64,000 bases of DNA from Terriglobus albidus (GTDB lineage Bacteria; Acidobacteriota; Terriglobia; Terriglobales; Acidobacteriaceae), in assembly GCF_025685425.1 (NCBI RefSeq), contig NZ_JAGTAS010000026.1, positions 105,090 through 169,089 of the forward strand. Direction: 5' to 3'. The notes under the pieces are model-generated. The model saw nothing but the letters and a program-made list of their open reading frames with translations, was not told the origin of the DNA and did not search any database. Shown one piece after another: positions 33,969-42,222 of the stretch (the stretch's first letter is position 1; each line of letters starts with the position of its first letter). A program made the translations under genes and the position numbers.

Positions 33969-35283
33969 AAGCCTTATAAACAATTCTTCCTTCCGAGATC
34001 GTCATCTTCACCACGCCCGGCAATGTCTGTCCATCAAAGGGCGTGTTGCGTGATTTTGAGGGAGAGTTGCGGGCATTGAAGGTCCAGGTCGACTTCGGAT
34101 CGAAGAGGACGACATCGGCGAAGGCATCAGGCGCCAGGGTTCCGCGCCCGCGCAGGCCCATGATGTGTGCGGGTGCGGTGCTCATCAGGTGAACCAGGCG
34201 CAGCAGCGGCATGCGGTGTTGGTGATGCAGCATCTTGATCGAAAGTGACAGCGCTGTCTCCAGACCGGTGATGCCGTTCGGAGCCTTCTCGAACTCCTGC
34301 TCCTTCTCATGCACCGCGTGCGGAGCGTGATCGGTCGCGATGCAGTCGGCAGTACCGTCCAGCAGTGCTGTCACCATCGCTGCGCGGTCGGCCTCGCTGC
34401 GCAGCGGGGGATTCATTTTCGCGTGCGTGTTGTAGCCTTCGACTGCTTCATCAGTCAGCATGAAGTGGTGCGGCGCAACCTCGCAGGTTACGTGCAGGCC
34501 CGCGCGCTTGGCGTGACGGATGGCTTCCATCGCCTTTGCAGTCGAGACATGCTGTACATGCAGATGTGGCCGCGGACCTTTGCCTGATGTGGTGAGCTCG
34601 CGCACCAGGCGAATGTCGCGTTCCACAATGCCGGACTCTGCTTCGACAGACATGCCGCGCAGGCCCAGGCGGAAGGCGCGTGCGCCGGCGTTCATGCTGG
34701 CGCCCACCGTGATCTTGGTGTTCTCCGCATGCTGGATCATCGGCAGACCGGCGCGCGCAGCAGCGATCAGCGCCTGGTGCATGACGGCGTCTTGCAGGAC
34801 AGGTTTGCCGTCGTCGGAGACGCCGACGGCGCCGGCAGCCTTCAGCGAGCCGTATTCCGTGATGGTTTCGCCCATGCTGCCGCGGGTTGCGGCGGCGACT
34901 GGAAAGACGCGGATGACAGCGTTGCGCTCCGGTGAAAGCGTCCAGCGGGTGATCTCCGGCGAGTCGTTCACAGGGGAGGTGTTGGGCATGCAGCAGAGCG
35001 CGGTGAATCCGCCCATGGCTCCGGCCCTCGTGCCGGACTCGATGGTTTCCTTGTGAGCCTGTCCGGGTTCGCGCAGGTGAACATGGATATCGACTAATCC
35101 AGGTGCGACCACCAAGCCGGTGGCATCAATGACCTCGGCGCCTTCTTTTTTGGCAGTAGGGTTGAGCTTGCCCGGATCGCCGACCTCCACGATACGGTTG
35201 TCATGGATCAGCAGGTCGCGCGGACGATCGGTGCGCGATGGCGGATCAATCAGATGGCCGCCTTTGATCAGAATCGATTTCAT
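33967..35283 (-). CDS. pyrC: Dihydroorotase
   Basis: 438 residues, class I type. Metal ligands: DIHVHLREPG near residue 60, a second-site His in HHFMLTDEAVEGYN, and the catalytic Asp in ATDHAPHAVHEKE; the substrate loop is FTALCCMPNTSPVND. It closes carbamoyl-aspartate to dihydroorotate, step 3 of pyrimidine synthesis. Its ATG overlaps the pyrB stop by 4 bases. Class I enzymes often complex with the PyrB subunit, consistent with this arrangement. Confidence 0.96.
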   Translation of the reverse strand: MKSILIKGGHLIDPPSRTDRPRDLLIHDNRIVEVGDPGKLNPTAKKEGAEVIDATGLVVAPGLVDIHVHLREPGQAHKETIESGTRAGAMGGFTALCCMPNTSPVNDSPEITRWTLSPERNAVIRVFPVAAATRGSMGETITEYGSLKAAGAVGVSDDGKPVLQDAVMHQALIAAARAGLPMIQHAENTKITVGASMNAGARAFRLGLRGMSVEAESGIVERDIRLVRELTTSGKGPRPHLHVQHVSTAKAMEAIRHAKRAGLHVTCEVAPHHFMLTDEAVEGYNTHAKMNPPLRSEADRAAMVTALLDGTADCIATDHAPHAVHEKEQEFEKAPNGITGLETALSLSIKMLHHQHRMPLLRLVHLMSTAPAHIMGLRGRGTLAPDAFADVVLFDPKSTWTFNARNSPSKSRNTPFDGQTLPGVVKMTISEGRIVYKA

Positions 35284-36329
35284 GCGGCGCCTCCGTTCAA
35301 CGCGCGTACCAGAAGCGCCATGCGGATGGCGAGACCGTTACGTACTTGCTCTTCAATAGCGGAGTTTGGACCGTCGGCGATATCAGCGGTGATTTCGAGC
35401 CCACGGATCATCGGTCCGGGATGCATCACCAACGCGTCAGGTGCATGTTTGAAGTAGCGATCTTCGTTGAGCTGGAACTGTTTCTGGTAGTCGGCCAGGT
35501 CGATCTGCATGCCTGCGAGCCGCTCCTTCTGGATGCGAAGCATCATGGCAACCTGCGACTGCTGCAGCGCCTTATCGAAGTCGCGTTCCAGCGTGATACC
35601 GGGATACAGGTCTTCAGCTTCCGGAGGAAGCAACTGCTGTGGACCGCACAGGATGACCTTTGCTCCCAGACGCGGCAGCAACAGTGCATTCGAACGGGCT
35701 ACGCGTGAGTGCAGAATGTCGCCGGTGATGCAGACTGTAATGCCGTCGAGTGCCTTGTCCGTTACGGCTTGCATCTTCCCCAGGCGGCTGAGGATGGTGC
35801 GAAGATCCAGCAGCGCCTGCGAAGGATGCTCGTGCATACCGTCGCCTGCGTTCAGTACGGGCAGACCGGTATGCTTTGCCAGCAGGTAAGGTGAGCCGGA
35901 GGCATTGTGGCGCAGGATGATGCACTCCGCGCCAAGGGCGCGCAGGGTCAGTCCGGTATCTTTCAGGCTCTCGCCCTTCTCGATCGAGGAGGATTTGTCG
36001 CTGACCAGTGTGGTCATGGCGCCGAGGGACTTCGCTGCGAGCTCAAAGCTGGTACGCGTGCGGGTGCTGCTCTCATAGAACAGCAGTGCCAGCTTGCGGT
36101 TTTCCAGCAGGGTCGCGTGCTTGCTTGATGGTTCGCCGGCCAGGCGCTCGGCGAGCGCAAGAATATTGCTGACCTCGTCGAGCGAGAGCTGCGTGATGGA
36201 GAGCAGGCTGCCAGGGTGAATGCCGTCGGCTGGTGGTGTGGTAGCCTTCGGCTGCGGCGCCTCAGTGGCAGTCTTTTTAGGCACAGACTTAGGCGCAGAT
36301 TTAGAGGCGGACTTGGTGGCAGGTGACAT
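35280..36329 (-). CDS. pyrB: Aspartate carbamoyltransferase catalytic subunit with Lys/Pro/Ala-rich N-terminal extension
   Basis: 349 residues; the usual length is about 305-315. The extra ~37 residues at the N-terminus (MSPATKSASKSAPKSVPKK…) are basic and low complexity. Carbamoyl-phosphate motif YESSTRTRTSFE, then LRHNASGSPYL, MHEHPSQALLDL and MHPGPM (motif RG-rich end: MIRGLEI). Regulatory subunit PyrI is not nearby. It catalyses step 2 of pyrimidine synthesis. Starts 25 bases after pyrR. Confidence 0.96.
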   Translation of the reverse strand: MSPATKSASKSAPKSVPKKTATEAPQPKATTPPADGIHPGSLLSITQLSLDEVSNILALAERLAGEPSSKHATLLENRKLALLFYESSTRTRTSFELAAKSLGAMTTLVSDKSSSIEKGESLKDTGLTLRALGAECIILRHNASGSPYLLAKHTGLPVLNAGDGMHEHPSQALLDLRTILSRLGKMQAVTDKALDGITVCITGDILHSRVARSNALLLPRLGAKVILCGPQQLLPPEAEDLYPGITLERDFDKALQQSQVAMMLRIQKERLAGMQIDLADYQKQFQLNEDRYFKHAPDALVMHPGPMIRGLEITADIADGPNSAIEEQVRNGLAIRMALLVRALNGGAA

Positions 36330-36354
36330 CAGGGTGTGAGACGGGGAACCTGGG

Positions 36355-36924
36355 TTAGTCGACTCGCTCCACGAGCAGAACCTGCTCCTGCTGGTCGACT
36401 TCGTTGAACTTCACTTCAATAATTTCACGATCAGTTGTTTGAACCTTGCGGCCGATGAACTGCGCTTCGATGGGCAGTTCGCGCCACCCGCGGTCAATCA
36501 GCACCAGAAGTTGTACCGAGCGAGGACGCCCGTGGTCAAACAGGGCATCGAGCGCGGCGCGGATGGTACGGCCGGTATAGAGCACGTCGTCCATCAGAAT
36601 GATGTCGCGGTCGTTGACGTCAAAACCGATCGCGCCGGGAGTCACCGTCGGCCGCAGTCCAGAGGTTGAGAGGTCGTCGCGGTAGAAGCTGATGTCGAGA
36701 ACGCCGGTATCAACCGTGGTCTTCTCAATCGCTCCGATCAGCTTTGCCAGACGCTCCGCCAGGGGAACACCGCGGCGCTTGATGCCGACCAGACCCAGGT
36801 TGGCCGCGCCATTGTTCTTTTCGACAATCTCGTGTGCCAGGCGCACCAGGGTGCGCTCAATCTCTGAGGCAGACATCAGTCTGCCCTTCTCGCGGAGGGT
36901 AGGTTTCGGCTTCGACTCGCTCAT
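36355..36924 (-). CDS. pyrR: Bifunctional pyr operon regulator / uracil phosphoribosyltransferase PyrR
   Basis: 189 residues from ATG 36924. PRPP-binding loop IILMDDVLYTGRTIRAA, PyrR-type VGIKRRGVPLAERLA and the dimer region ISFYRDDLS. In other bacteria PyrR binds pyr mRNA with UMP and causes attenuation. First gene of the operon pyrR-pyrB-pyrC. I saw no clear antiterminator/terminator structure in the 200 bases upstream, so regulation at this site cannot be confirmed; PyrR may bind elsewhere or act on initiation. Confidence 0.95.
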   Translation of the reverse strand: MSESKPKPTLREKGRLMSASEIERTLVRLAHEIVEKNNGAANLGLVGIKRRGVPLAERLAKLIGAIEKTTVDTGVLDISFYRDDLSTSGLRPTVTPGAIGFDVNDRDIILMDDVLYTGRTIRAALDALFDHGRPRSVQLLVLIDRGWRELPIEAQFIGRKVQTTDREIIEVKFNEVDQQEQVLLVERVD

Positions 36925-37317
36925 TCTGCCCTCGAATGATACGTGGCCCACAGTCTGCAGGCAACCGGGGGACGCTGGATGGAAGTCGATGGGTTTCCAG
37001 AGACAGCGTTGGCTGTAGATGGCGTCGCTTGCCGACAGGTGTGTGAATTTTCTGTGTATTCGGATATCGGTCACGCCGGGTTCGTCGGGGCAGTTTGGGA
37101 GTTCGAGGGGAGCTCCAATTGTTTTTGTCATCCCGCAGGGATCTGCTTTTGAGGTTTGGAGCCGGGAGAACCATCGGTAGAGAAGCAGATTTCTCCGCTA
37201 CGCTTTGAATGAGAACATGCCAACCATCGCGTTCTCACCCCAACGAACAAGTTCGTCGGGACCCCGATATGCGATGGATGGCACCCGGTGCATGGGTTTC
37301 GCACGTAGGTCGATCAG
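36925..37317. repeat. pyr operon upstream region with family C and other palindromes
   Basis: No gene seen. Family C at 37128-37212 (GTCATCCCGCAGGGATCTGC … AGAAGCAGATTTCTCCGC), CACCCCAACGAAC/GTTCGTCGGG (about 37235-37260), and CACCCGGTGCATGGGT (37281-37296). The pyr promoter must be between about 36925 and 37100, but no convincing -35/-10 pair stands out. Confidence 0.55.
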
Positions 37318-37956
37318 CTAATTTGCTTGTTTTTCCTTGTCTTTATTGTCGTCGCCGAAGCTGATCTTGCCTGGCAAATCGAGCGCTACCAGACCAAAGC
37401 GGGTGATGTCACCCTTCTTCTCGATACCGACGATGTGCTGATGCTGCTTCGAACCGGCCCGCAGATCCAGATCGCCTTTTACAGAGTCCGCACCCTTGCC
37501 GTTGACGTTCACGTGGCCATCCTTCTCCTCGCAGGTGAGGCCTTGGCCTGTATGGGTAGGAGTCCCGATCGGTTGGTTATCCTTGCAGGCAATCACGTCT
37601 CCATAGGCGGCCAGCGCCTTGCGGTAGTAGGCCTCAACCTTGTCGGCTGAATCGGGTGTCGTGTAGGTCACTGCCTTCACGTGAATGCGGAAATCGCCGA
37701 AGCCCATATTGAAGTCGGCCGCATCGGGTTCTTCCTTGCCATCTTTCTGTTTCAGCTCGAGGGAGGCGCCGGGATAGATGGGCAGGCCGAGACCGCTGAC
37801 CACCTTCTCCGGGTCGGTCTTTACCTGCAGTCCTCCAAATGGAGTGGCGACACGAACATCCTTGTTGCCGGACTCGCCGCTGGAGGTAACGCGGCAGCCG
37901 GTGGCGAGCAGCGCAGTCGCAGATACGAGAGTGAGCAGGCAGACGGAGGTTTTCAT
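37318..37956 (-). CDS. Hypothetical lipoprotein, 212 aa
   Basis: ATG 37956 gives a lipoprotein signal with lipobox LATGC (Cys21). The mature part is polar with GLPIYPGASLELKQ, a conserved-looking motif in acidobacterial secreted proteins of unknown role, FGDFRIHVKAVTYTTPDSADKVEAYYRKALAAYGDV (quoted: TTPDSADKVEAYYRKALA) and a Cys pair (IACKDN, LTCEEKD). The C-terminal KDKEKQAN is basic/polar. No neighbour on the same strand, function unknown. Confidence 0.75.
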   Translation of the reverse strand: MKTSVCLLTLVSATALLATGCRVTSSGESGNKDVRVATPFGGLQVKTDPEKVVSGLGLPIYPGASLELKQKDGKEEPDAADFNMGFGDFRIHVKAVTYTTPDSADKVEAYYRKALAAYGDVIACKDNQPIGTPTHTGQGLTCEEKDGHVNVNGKGADSVKGDLDLRAGSKQHQHIVGIEKKGDITRFGLVALDLPGKISFGDDNKDKEKQAN

Positions 37957-38013
37957 AGTGATGGAAGGATACGGCGAGTTGCGCAGATTCGTTCCAGCGA
38001 GGCGAAAATTTGC

Positions 38014-38045
38014 TTGACTTATCCGTATCGACAACACAATATGTT
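38014..38045 (+). promoter_or_regulatory. Possible sigma-70 promoter of a non-coding RNA
   Basis: TTGACT at 38014-38019, then CAATAT (38037-38042) after 17 bases or TATGTT (38040-38045) after 20. The downstream sequence is structured and ends in a strong terminator. Confidence 0.45.
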
Positions 38046-38049
38046 GTAC

Positions 38050-38212
38050 GGTCCCATTGTTCGGGGCAATTAGGCTGGCTAACGATGCAGATTCCGGGCC
38101 CTTAGGGAGAGTCCGGCGGAGGCAAGTATGGTTAGCAGGTCCAAATGTCAGAAGAACAACCAGGCACCGACAATCCTTGAGCGAGGCCCCACCGCTGTGG
38201 GGCCTATTTTTT
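38050..38212 (+). ncRNA. Candidate stand-alone structured RNA (or leader attenuator of the S10 peptidase gene)
   Basis: About 163 bases between a promoter-like sequence and a strong terminator, with no frame worth calling. Pairings by eye: ATTGTTCGG (38056-38064) with CCGACAAT (38167-38174), CTGGCTAAC (38075-38083) with GTTAGCAG (38131-38138), and CCGG…CCGG around 38094-38116, together forming one long interrupted rod like 6S RNA. I find no match to SRP RNA, RNase P or any riboswitch consensus I know. 6S RNA is a guess. It could instead be an attenuated leader of the peptidase gene starting at 38274. Confidence 0.5.
38184..38212 (+). terminator. Strong terminator ahead of the S10 peptidase gene
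   Basis: AGGCCCCAC (38184-38192), CGCT loop, GTGGGGCCT (38197-38205), then ATTTTTT. Confidence 0.92.
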
Positions 38213-38273
38213 GCCTGTAACCTGTTGCAAGAATGGAATCCCCGTCCCCCATTCCCCAGGTGTCAACATCACG

Positions 38274-39878
38274 ATGAAGAAGCTTGTTTTTCTGGTTTTT
38301 GTAGCTGTTTCCTGTTTTGCGCAACAGAAGGAAGAGCCGCCGAAGGTTCCCGCCCCTGCCCCTGCGGCCGCCATGCCCGCAGCCCCGAAGCCTGATTCAG
38401 AGACCGAAGGTTCGGTCATCGCCAACGGCCAGCGTGTCGACTACCGGGCGGTTGCCGGAACGCTGACGGTTGCAGCCGACGATGCGCATGATGCGCAGAT
38501 CTCACTCGACGGAAGCTGGCTGCCTGAGGCCCACATCAATCTGGAAAAGCCGGAGGAGGCTCCGGCGACGGCCCGCATGTTCTACACGGCCTACTTCAAG
38601 AAGGGCGCCAAGGCCGAGGAGCGGCCGGTAACCTTCCTCTACAACGGTGGCCCAGGCAGCTCGACCATGTGGCTGCATATGGGCTCGTTCGGACCAAAGC
38701 GTGTGATCACGAACGACACACATCATGATCCGGCAGCGCCGTACAAGATCACGGAAAATGCCTATTCGCTGCTCGACGTCTCCGACGTGGTCTTCATCGA
38801 TATGCCGGGAGCCGGCTTCAGCCGTATCTTCGGCAAGGACAAGGAAAAGTCCTTCTGGGGCATCGATCAGGACGCGCATGCGTTCGATCGGTTTGTCCGG
38901 CGTTTTCTGACCAAATATTCGCGCTGGAACTCACCGAAGTATCTCTTCGGCGAGAGTTATGGCACGACACGCTCGGCGGTGCTCTCGAATCTGCTGCAGA
39001 ACAACGGTGTTGATCTCAACGGTGTCATCCTGCTCAGCCAGATTCTCAATTTTGCCGACTCGGCTGATGGATCTCGCTCCAACCCGGGTGTCGATATGGC
39101 ATATGTGCTGTCGCTGCCCAGCATGGCGGCTACAGCGTTCTATCATCACAAACTGCCCAGCCAGCCGGCCGCCCTCGAGCCGTTCCTGAGCGAGGTAGAG
39201 CACTTTGCCATGACGGACTATCTGCTGGCGCTGGCGAAGGGAGCCGATCTCAGCGATGCTGATGAAAGGGCGATCGCCGACAAGCTGCATGGCTACACCG
39301 GTCTTCCCGTCGATTATCTGCTACGTGCCAATCTACGCGTCAACGGCGGCGGATTTTCCAAGATGCTGCAGCTGGGCGATGGTCTGACAACGGGCCGTTT
39401 GGACTCTCGCTACGAGGCGCCGGATATCGATCCGCTGGCATCGGAGGCAGAGTACGACCCACAGGGACAGGCAATTACTTCGGCCTATACCGCGGCTATC
39501 AACAGCTACACCCGCGAGATCCTGAAGTACGGCGATCAGTTGACCTATAAACAAAGCGTTTACGGGGATCCCGGGTTTGATTGGGATATGCGCAAGACCT
39601 TCGGCCGTGGCGCCAATGTCATGACCGACCTGGCGAACTGCATGAAGGGCAATCCCAGGATGAAGGTCATGCTGCTGGGCGGCTATTTCGATCTCGGAAC
39701 GCTCTACTTCGGAGCAGAGTACGAGATGAAGCATCTGCAGATTCCGTCATCGCTCGAAAAGAACATCAGCTACCACTTCTACGAGTCCGGGCACATGGTC
39801 TACCTGAACGAGGCGGTGACGAAGCGCTTCCACGATGACACCGCCGAGTTCATCCGGTCCACGCAGAACGGAAAGTAA
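38274..39878 (+). CDS. S10 family serine carboxypeptidase, exported
   Basis: 534 residues from ATG 38274, with a signal peptide (MKKLVFLVFVAVSCFAQ) and a Pro/Ala linker. Carboxypeptidase Y-type landmarks: NGGPGSSTMWLHMGSFGP (oxyanion hole), catalytic Ser228 in GESYGTT, Asp473 in GGYFDLGT and His507 in ESGHMVY. It should remove C-terminal residues from peptides at low pH in the periplasm, fitting an acidophilic soil organism. Upstream it has a transcription terminator, so full transcription needs either its own promoter after 38212 or readthrough. Confidence 0.93.
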   Translation: MKKLVFLVFVAVSCFAQQKEEPPKVPAPAPAAAMPAAPKPDSETEGSVIANGQRVDYRAVAGTLTVAADDAHDAQISLDGSWLPEAHINLEKPEEAPATARMFYTAYFKKGAKAEERPVTFLYNGGPGSSTMWLHMGSFGPKRVITNDTHHDPAAPYKITENAYSLLDVSDVVFIDMPGAGFSRIFGKDKEKSFWGIDQDAHAFDRFVRRFLTKYSRWNSPKYLFGESYGTTRSAVLSNLLQNNGVDLNGVILLSQILNFADSADGSRSNPGVDMAYVLSLPSMAATAFYHHKLPSQPAALEPFLSEVEHFAMTDYLLALAKGADLSDADERAIADKLHGYTGLPVDYLLRANLRVNGGGFSKMLQLGDGLTTGRLDSRYEAPDIDPLASEAEYDPQGQAITSAYTAAINSYTREILKYGDQLTYKQSVYGDPGFDWDMRKTFGRGANVMTDLANCMKGNPRMKVMLLGGYFDLGTLYFGAEYEMKHLQIPSSLEKNISYHFYESGHMVYLNEAVTKRFHDDTAEFIRSTQNGK

Positions 39879-39900
39879 TGGTTTCATACATCGCAAGACG

Positions 39901-39930
39901 TATAAACCCCGCTTCAGGGCGGGGTTTATA
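39901..39930 (+). terminator. Terminator of the S10 peptidase gene
   Basis: Perfect 12-bp stem TATAAACCCCGC with GCGGGGTTTATA, six-base loop. Confidence 0.85.
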
Positions 39931-40336
39931 CCTTTCGGGTGTGCTTTTGCGCACTTGGATGGACATCTATGAGTGCCCATCCTCGTTGACCAACAAGCTT
40001 GGCCATTGGAACCCCAAAAAACGGGGGTCGGCAGAAAGAGCGCTGAAGGCGCGCCCTATACCAGCCTGGGGCAACGCTCCAGGTATCCGGCGCCATTGAG
40101 AAATCAAAGGGCTGAAGGCCCCCTCTATAACTCCGCAGTGAAATCGAGTTTGTCGATGAGCTCAGGAACAATATTTCGGACTAGCTGAATATCGCGTACC
40201 AGGGAGAGGAAAAGCCGGGCCCATGTCCCTAAGGGGATATGGGGCACCCCGCGCATCGGTTATCGCCAATACGTCGATATGCCCGAGCTTCCGATTCACC
40301 GCATTCCACCTCCAGAGAAAATGCTCTAATGGCAGC
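39931..40336. repeat. Intergenic region with family B repeat
   Basis: No gene seen. Family B copy at 40038-40133 (GAGCGCTGAAGGCGCG, CCAGCCTGGGGCAACGCTCC, GGGCTGAAGGCCC). Then CCCATGTCCCtaaGGGGATATGGG (40223-40246 or so). The pncB promoter would lie between 40250 and 40336. Confidence 0.6.
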
Positions 40337-41641
40337 ATGATCTTGAACCTCGCGCGGCGAGCGCATAACCATAACTGGGCACTGGACCCGATCGTCCGCT
40401 CGCTGCTGGATACGGACTTTTACAAGCTGCTGATGCTGCAGTACATCTGGAAACATTTTCGTGACGTCCAGGTGACCTTCTCCGTCGTGAACCGCAAGTC
40501 TGTTGTGCGGCTGGCAGAGCAGATCGATGTCGAGCAGTTGCGGGCGCAACTGGATCACGTACGTAGCCTCACCTTCAAGAAGAGCGAACTGGTGTGGCTC
40601 GCCGGCAATACCTTCTACGGCGTACGCGGTATCTTCGAGCCCGCCTTTCTTGAATGGCTGGAGCATGACTTCCGTCTTCCGGACTATCTGCTCGATGTTA
40701 TCGATGGACAGGTGCGGCTTGAGTTCGCAGGCGAGTGGACGCAGGTGACGATGTGGGAGATCTATGCGCTCTCCATCCTGAGTGAGATGAAGACGCGGTA
40801 CGGTCTGCGTGGCCTGAATGAGCTGGAGCTCGACATTCTGTATGCGCGGGCGAAGACAAGGCTCTGGGAGAAGATCGAACGGATGCGCGCGGTCGATGGT
40901 CTACGCATCGCGGACTTCGGCACTCGCCGCCGTCACAGTTTTCTGTGGCAGGAGTACGTTGTCGATGCGATGCAGTCCACGCTTGGCGATCGCTTTACGG
41001 GAACATCCAATACATATCTCGCCTACAAGCACGATATGGAAGCCATCGGCACCAATGCGCACGAGCTACCTATGGCTCTGGCCGCCATGGCGAACAACGA
41101 TGAAGAGCTATTGCAATCGCAGTACAAGGTGCTGGAGCTCTGGCAGCAGACCTATGGCGGAGCGCTGCTGATGCTGCTTCCCGACACGTATGGCAGTACG
41201 CAGTTCTTTCGCAACGCGCCGGACTGGGTCGCAGCATGGACCGGTCTGCGCATCGACAGCAAAGATCCTCTTATCGCGGGCGAGGAATATATTGCGTGGC
41301 TCAAAGAGCGTGGTCAGGATCCCTGCCGCAGACGCCTGATCGCGAGTGATGCGCTCGATGTGGATGAGATTCTCAACCTGCATCATCGCTTCCATGGACG
41401 TATCCGCTTCAGCGCAGGCTGGGGAACTCTGCTGACAAATGATTTTCGCGATTGCCACCCGCGTGGAGAACACGAGCTGGAGCCGCTTGGCCTGATCTGC
41501 AAATTGCAGACAGTGAATGGAAGGCCCGCGGTCAAGCTAAGTGACAACTACCAGAAAGCCACCGGGCCCTCTGATGAGGTGGCAAGATATCGGAAGGTAT
41601 TTGGGAGCGAAGGTGTGGAGAATGTTCCAGTCCTTGTTTAG
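40337..41641 (+). CDS. pncB: Nicotinate phosphoribosyltransferase
   Basis: 434 residues from ATG 40337. LLDTDFYKLLMLQYIW is the PncB N-terminus; FGTRRRHSFLWQEYVVDAM (FGTRRRHSFLWQ quoted) holds the phosphoribosyl-pyrophosphate site and the His autophosphorylated in this family; FTGTSNTYLAYKHD and TYGSTQFF follow. It makes nicotinate mononucleotide in NAD salvage, which pairs loosely with the NAD-consuming sirtuin at 7.4 kb. Its stop codon lies 1 base before the inverted heptamer array at 41643. Confidence 0.95.
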   Translation: MILNLARRAHNHNWALDPIVRSLLDTDFYKLLMLQYIWKHFRDVQVTFSVVNRKSVVRLAEQIDVEQLRAQLDHVRSLTFKKSELVWLAGNTFYGVRGIFEPAFLEWLEHDFRLPDYLLDVIDGQVRLEFAGEWTQVTMWEIYALSILSEMKTRYGLRGLNELELDILYARAKTRLWEKIERMRAVDGLRIADFGTRRRHSFLWQEYVVDAMQSTLGDRFTGTSNTYLAYKHDMEAIGTNAHELPMALAAMANNDEELLQSQYKVLELWQQTYGGALLMLLPDTYGSTQFFRNAPDWVAAWTGLRIDSKDPLIAGEEYIAWLKERGQDPCRRRLIASDALDVDEILNLHHRFHGRIRFSAGWGTLLTNDFRDCHPRGEHELEPLGLICKLQTVNGRPAVKLSDNYQKATGPSDEVARYRKVFGSEGVENVPVLV

Positions 41642-41642
41642 G

Positions 41643-42218
41643 AGTTAAAAGTTGAAAGTTAAAAGTTAAAGCGTTAATACCTGGGTGGTACATGCTTCGA
41701 AGCCTCATCAAGCTGAAGGCTTCTCTGTCTTCTTTGGCGAGAGGTAGGCCCAAAGATTATGCAGCATGCGGCTAACTTCCAGGGTTTGCATTTGTAATTC
41801 TTCTCCCGCTTTGCTCGCTAACAAGCCGATTCTTTGCGCGAGTTCGATCTGCGTTTGCAGTTCATTGGCAGAGCCTCGCGCGATCGTAACGAACTGTCGA
41901 TAGTCTTTGCGGGTTCCGCGATTTGACCCCTCAGCGAGGTTGCTTGGAATGGATACCGCCGCCCTGCGCATTTGAGCAGCGAGACCGTATATCTCTCGAG
42001 GGGGAAAGCCGTCGGTGTTACGGTACACCGATTCGGCTAATTGCATCGATTTCTGCCAGACAAGGAGCTCGCGGAACGATTTGGCCATGTCGCTGCAGTG
42101 TAGCGGGCCTTCATTGCAATAGCCAAGGCAAACTCAAAGAGCGAAGAAAAGCACAGCCCGATGTGGCAAACTGCAACGTGCTCCCATGCATTAACGTTTT
42201 AACTTGCAACTTTTAACT
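41643..42218. mobile_element. Putative cassette: four-helix-bundle gene inside inverted heptamer arrays (576 bp)
   Basis: Left end 41643-41677 (AGTTAAA AGTTGAA AGTTAAA AGTTAAA GCGTTAA, as units) and right end 42191-42218 are inverted copies. They match throughout except one base and one extra GTTAAAG unit on the left. The unit starts 1 base after the pncB stop and ends 4 bases before the stop of the histidine-kinase gene, so it fills the gap between two convergent genes exactly. No target duplication is seen. Mobility is inferred from this architecture. Confidence 0.6.
41708..42088 (-). CDS. Four-helix-bundle protein, S23/IVS family (TIGR02436)
   Basis: 126 residues. FRELLVWQKSMQLAESVY, LAAQMRRAAVSIPSNLAEGSNRGTRKDY (AAVSIPSNLAEG is the hallmark) and the final helix LEVSRMLHNLWAYL fit the family. 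First found in intervening sequences of 23S rRNA; related to the Avd accessory protein of diversity-generating retroelements. Such proteins form basic pentameric bundles that may bind nucleic acid. No retron, reverse transcriptase or variable repeat is nearby. Inverted heptamer arrays lie on both sides. Confidence 0.92.
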   Translation of the reverse strand: MAKSFRELLVWQKSMQLAESVYRNTDGFPPREIYGLAAQMRRAAVSIPSNLAEGSNRGTRKDYRQFVTIARGSANELQTQIELAQRIGLLASKAGEELQMQTLEVSRMLHNLWAYLSPKKTEKPSA

Positions 42219-42222
42219 CTTC

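Noticed and set aside
38050..38212. tRNA, SRP RNA or RNase P identity for the structured region
   Set aside because: No T-arm consensus, no SRP tetraloop motif (GGAAG…AGCAGCC), and too short for RNase P RNA despite an AGAGTCCGG-like stretch.
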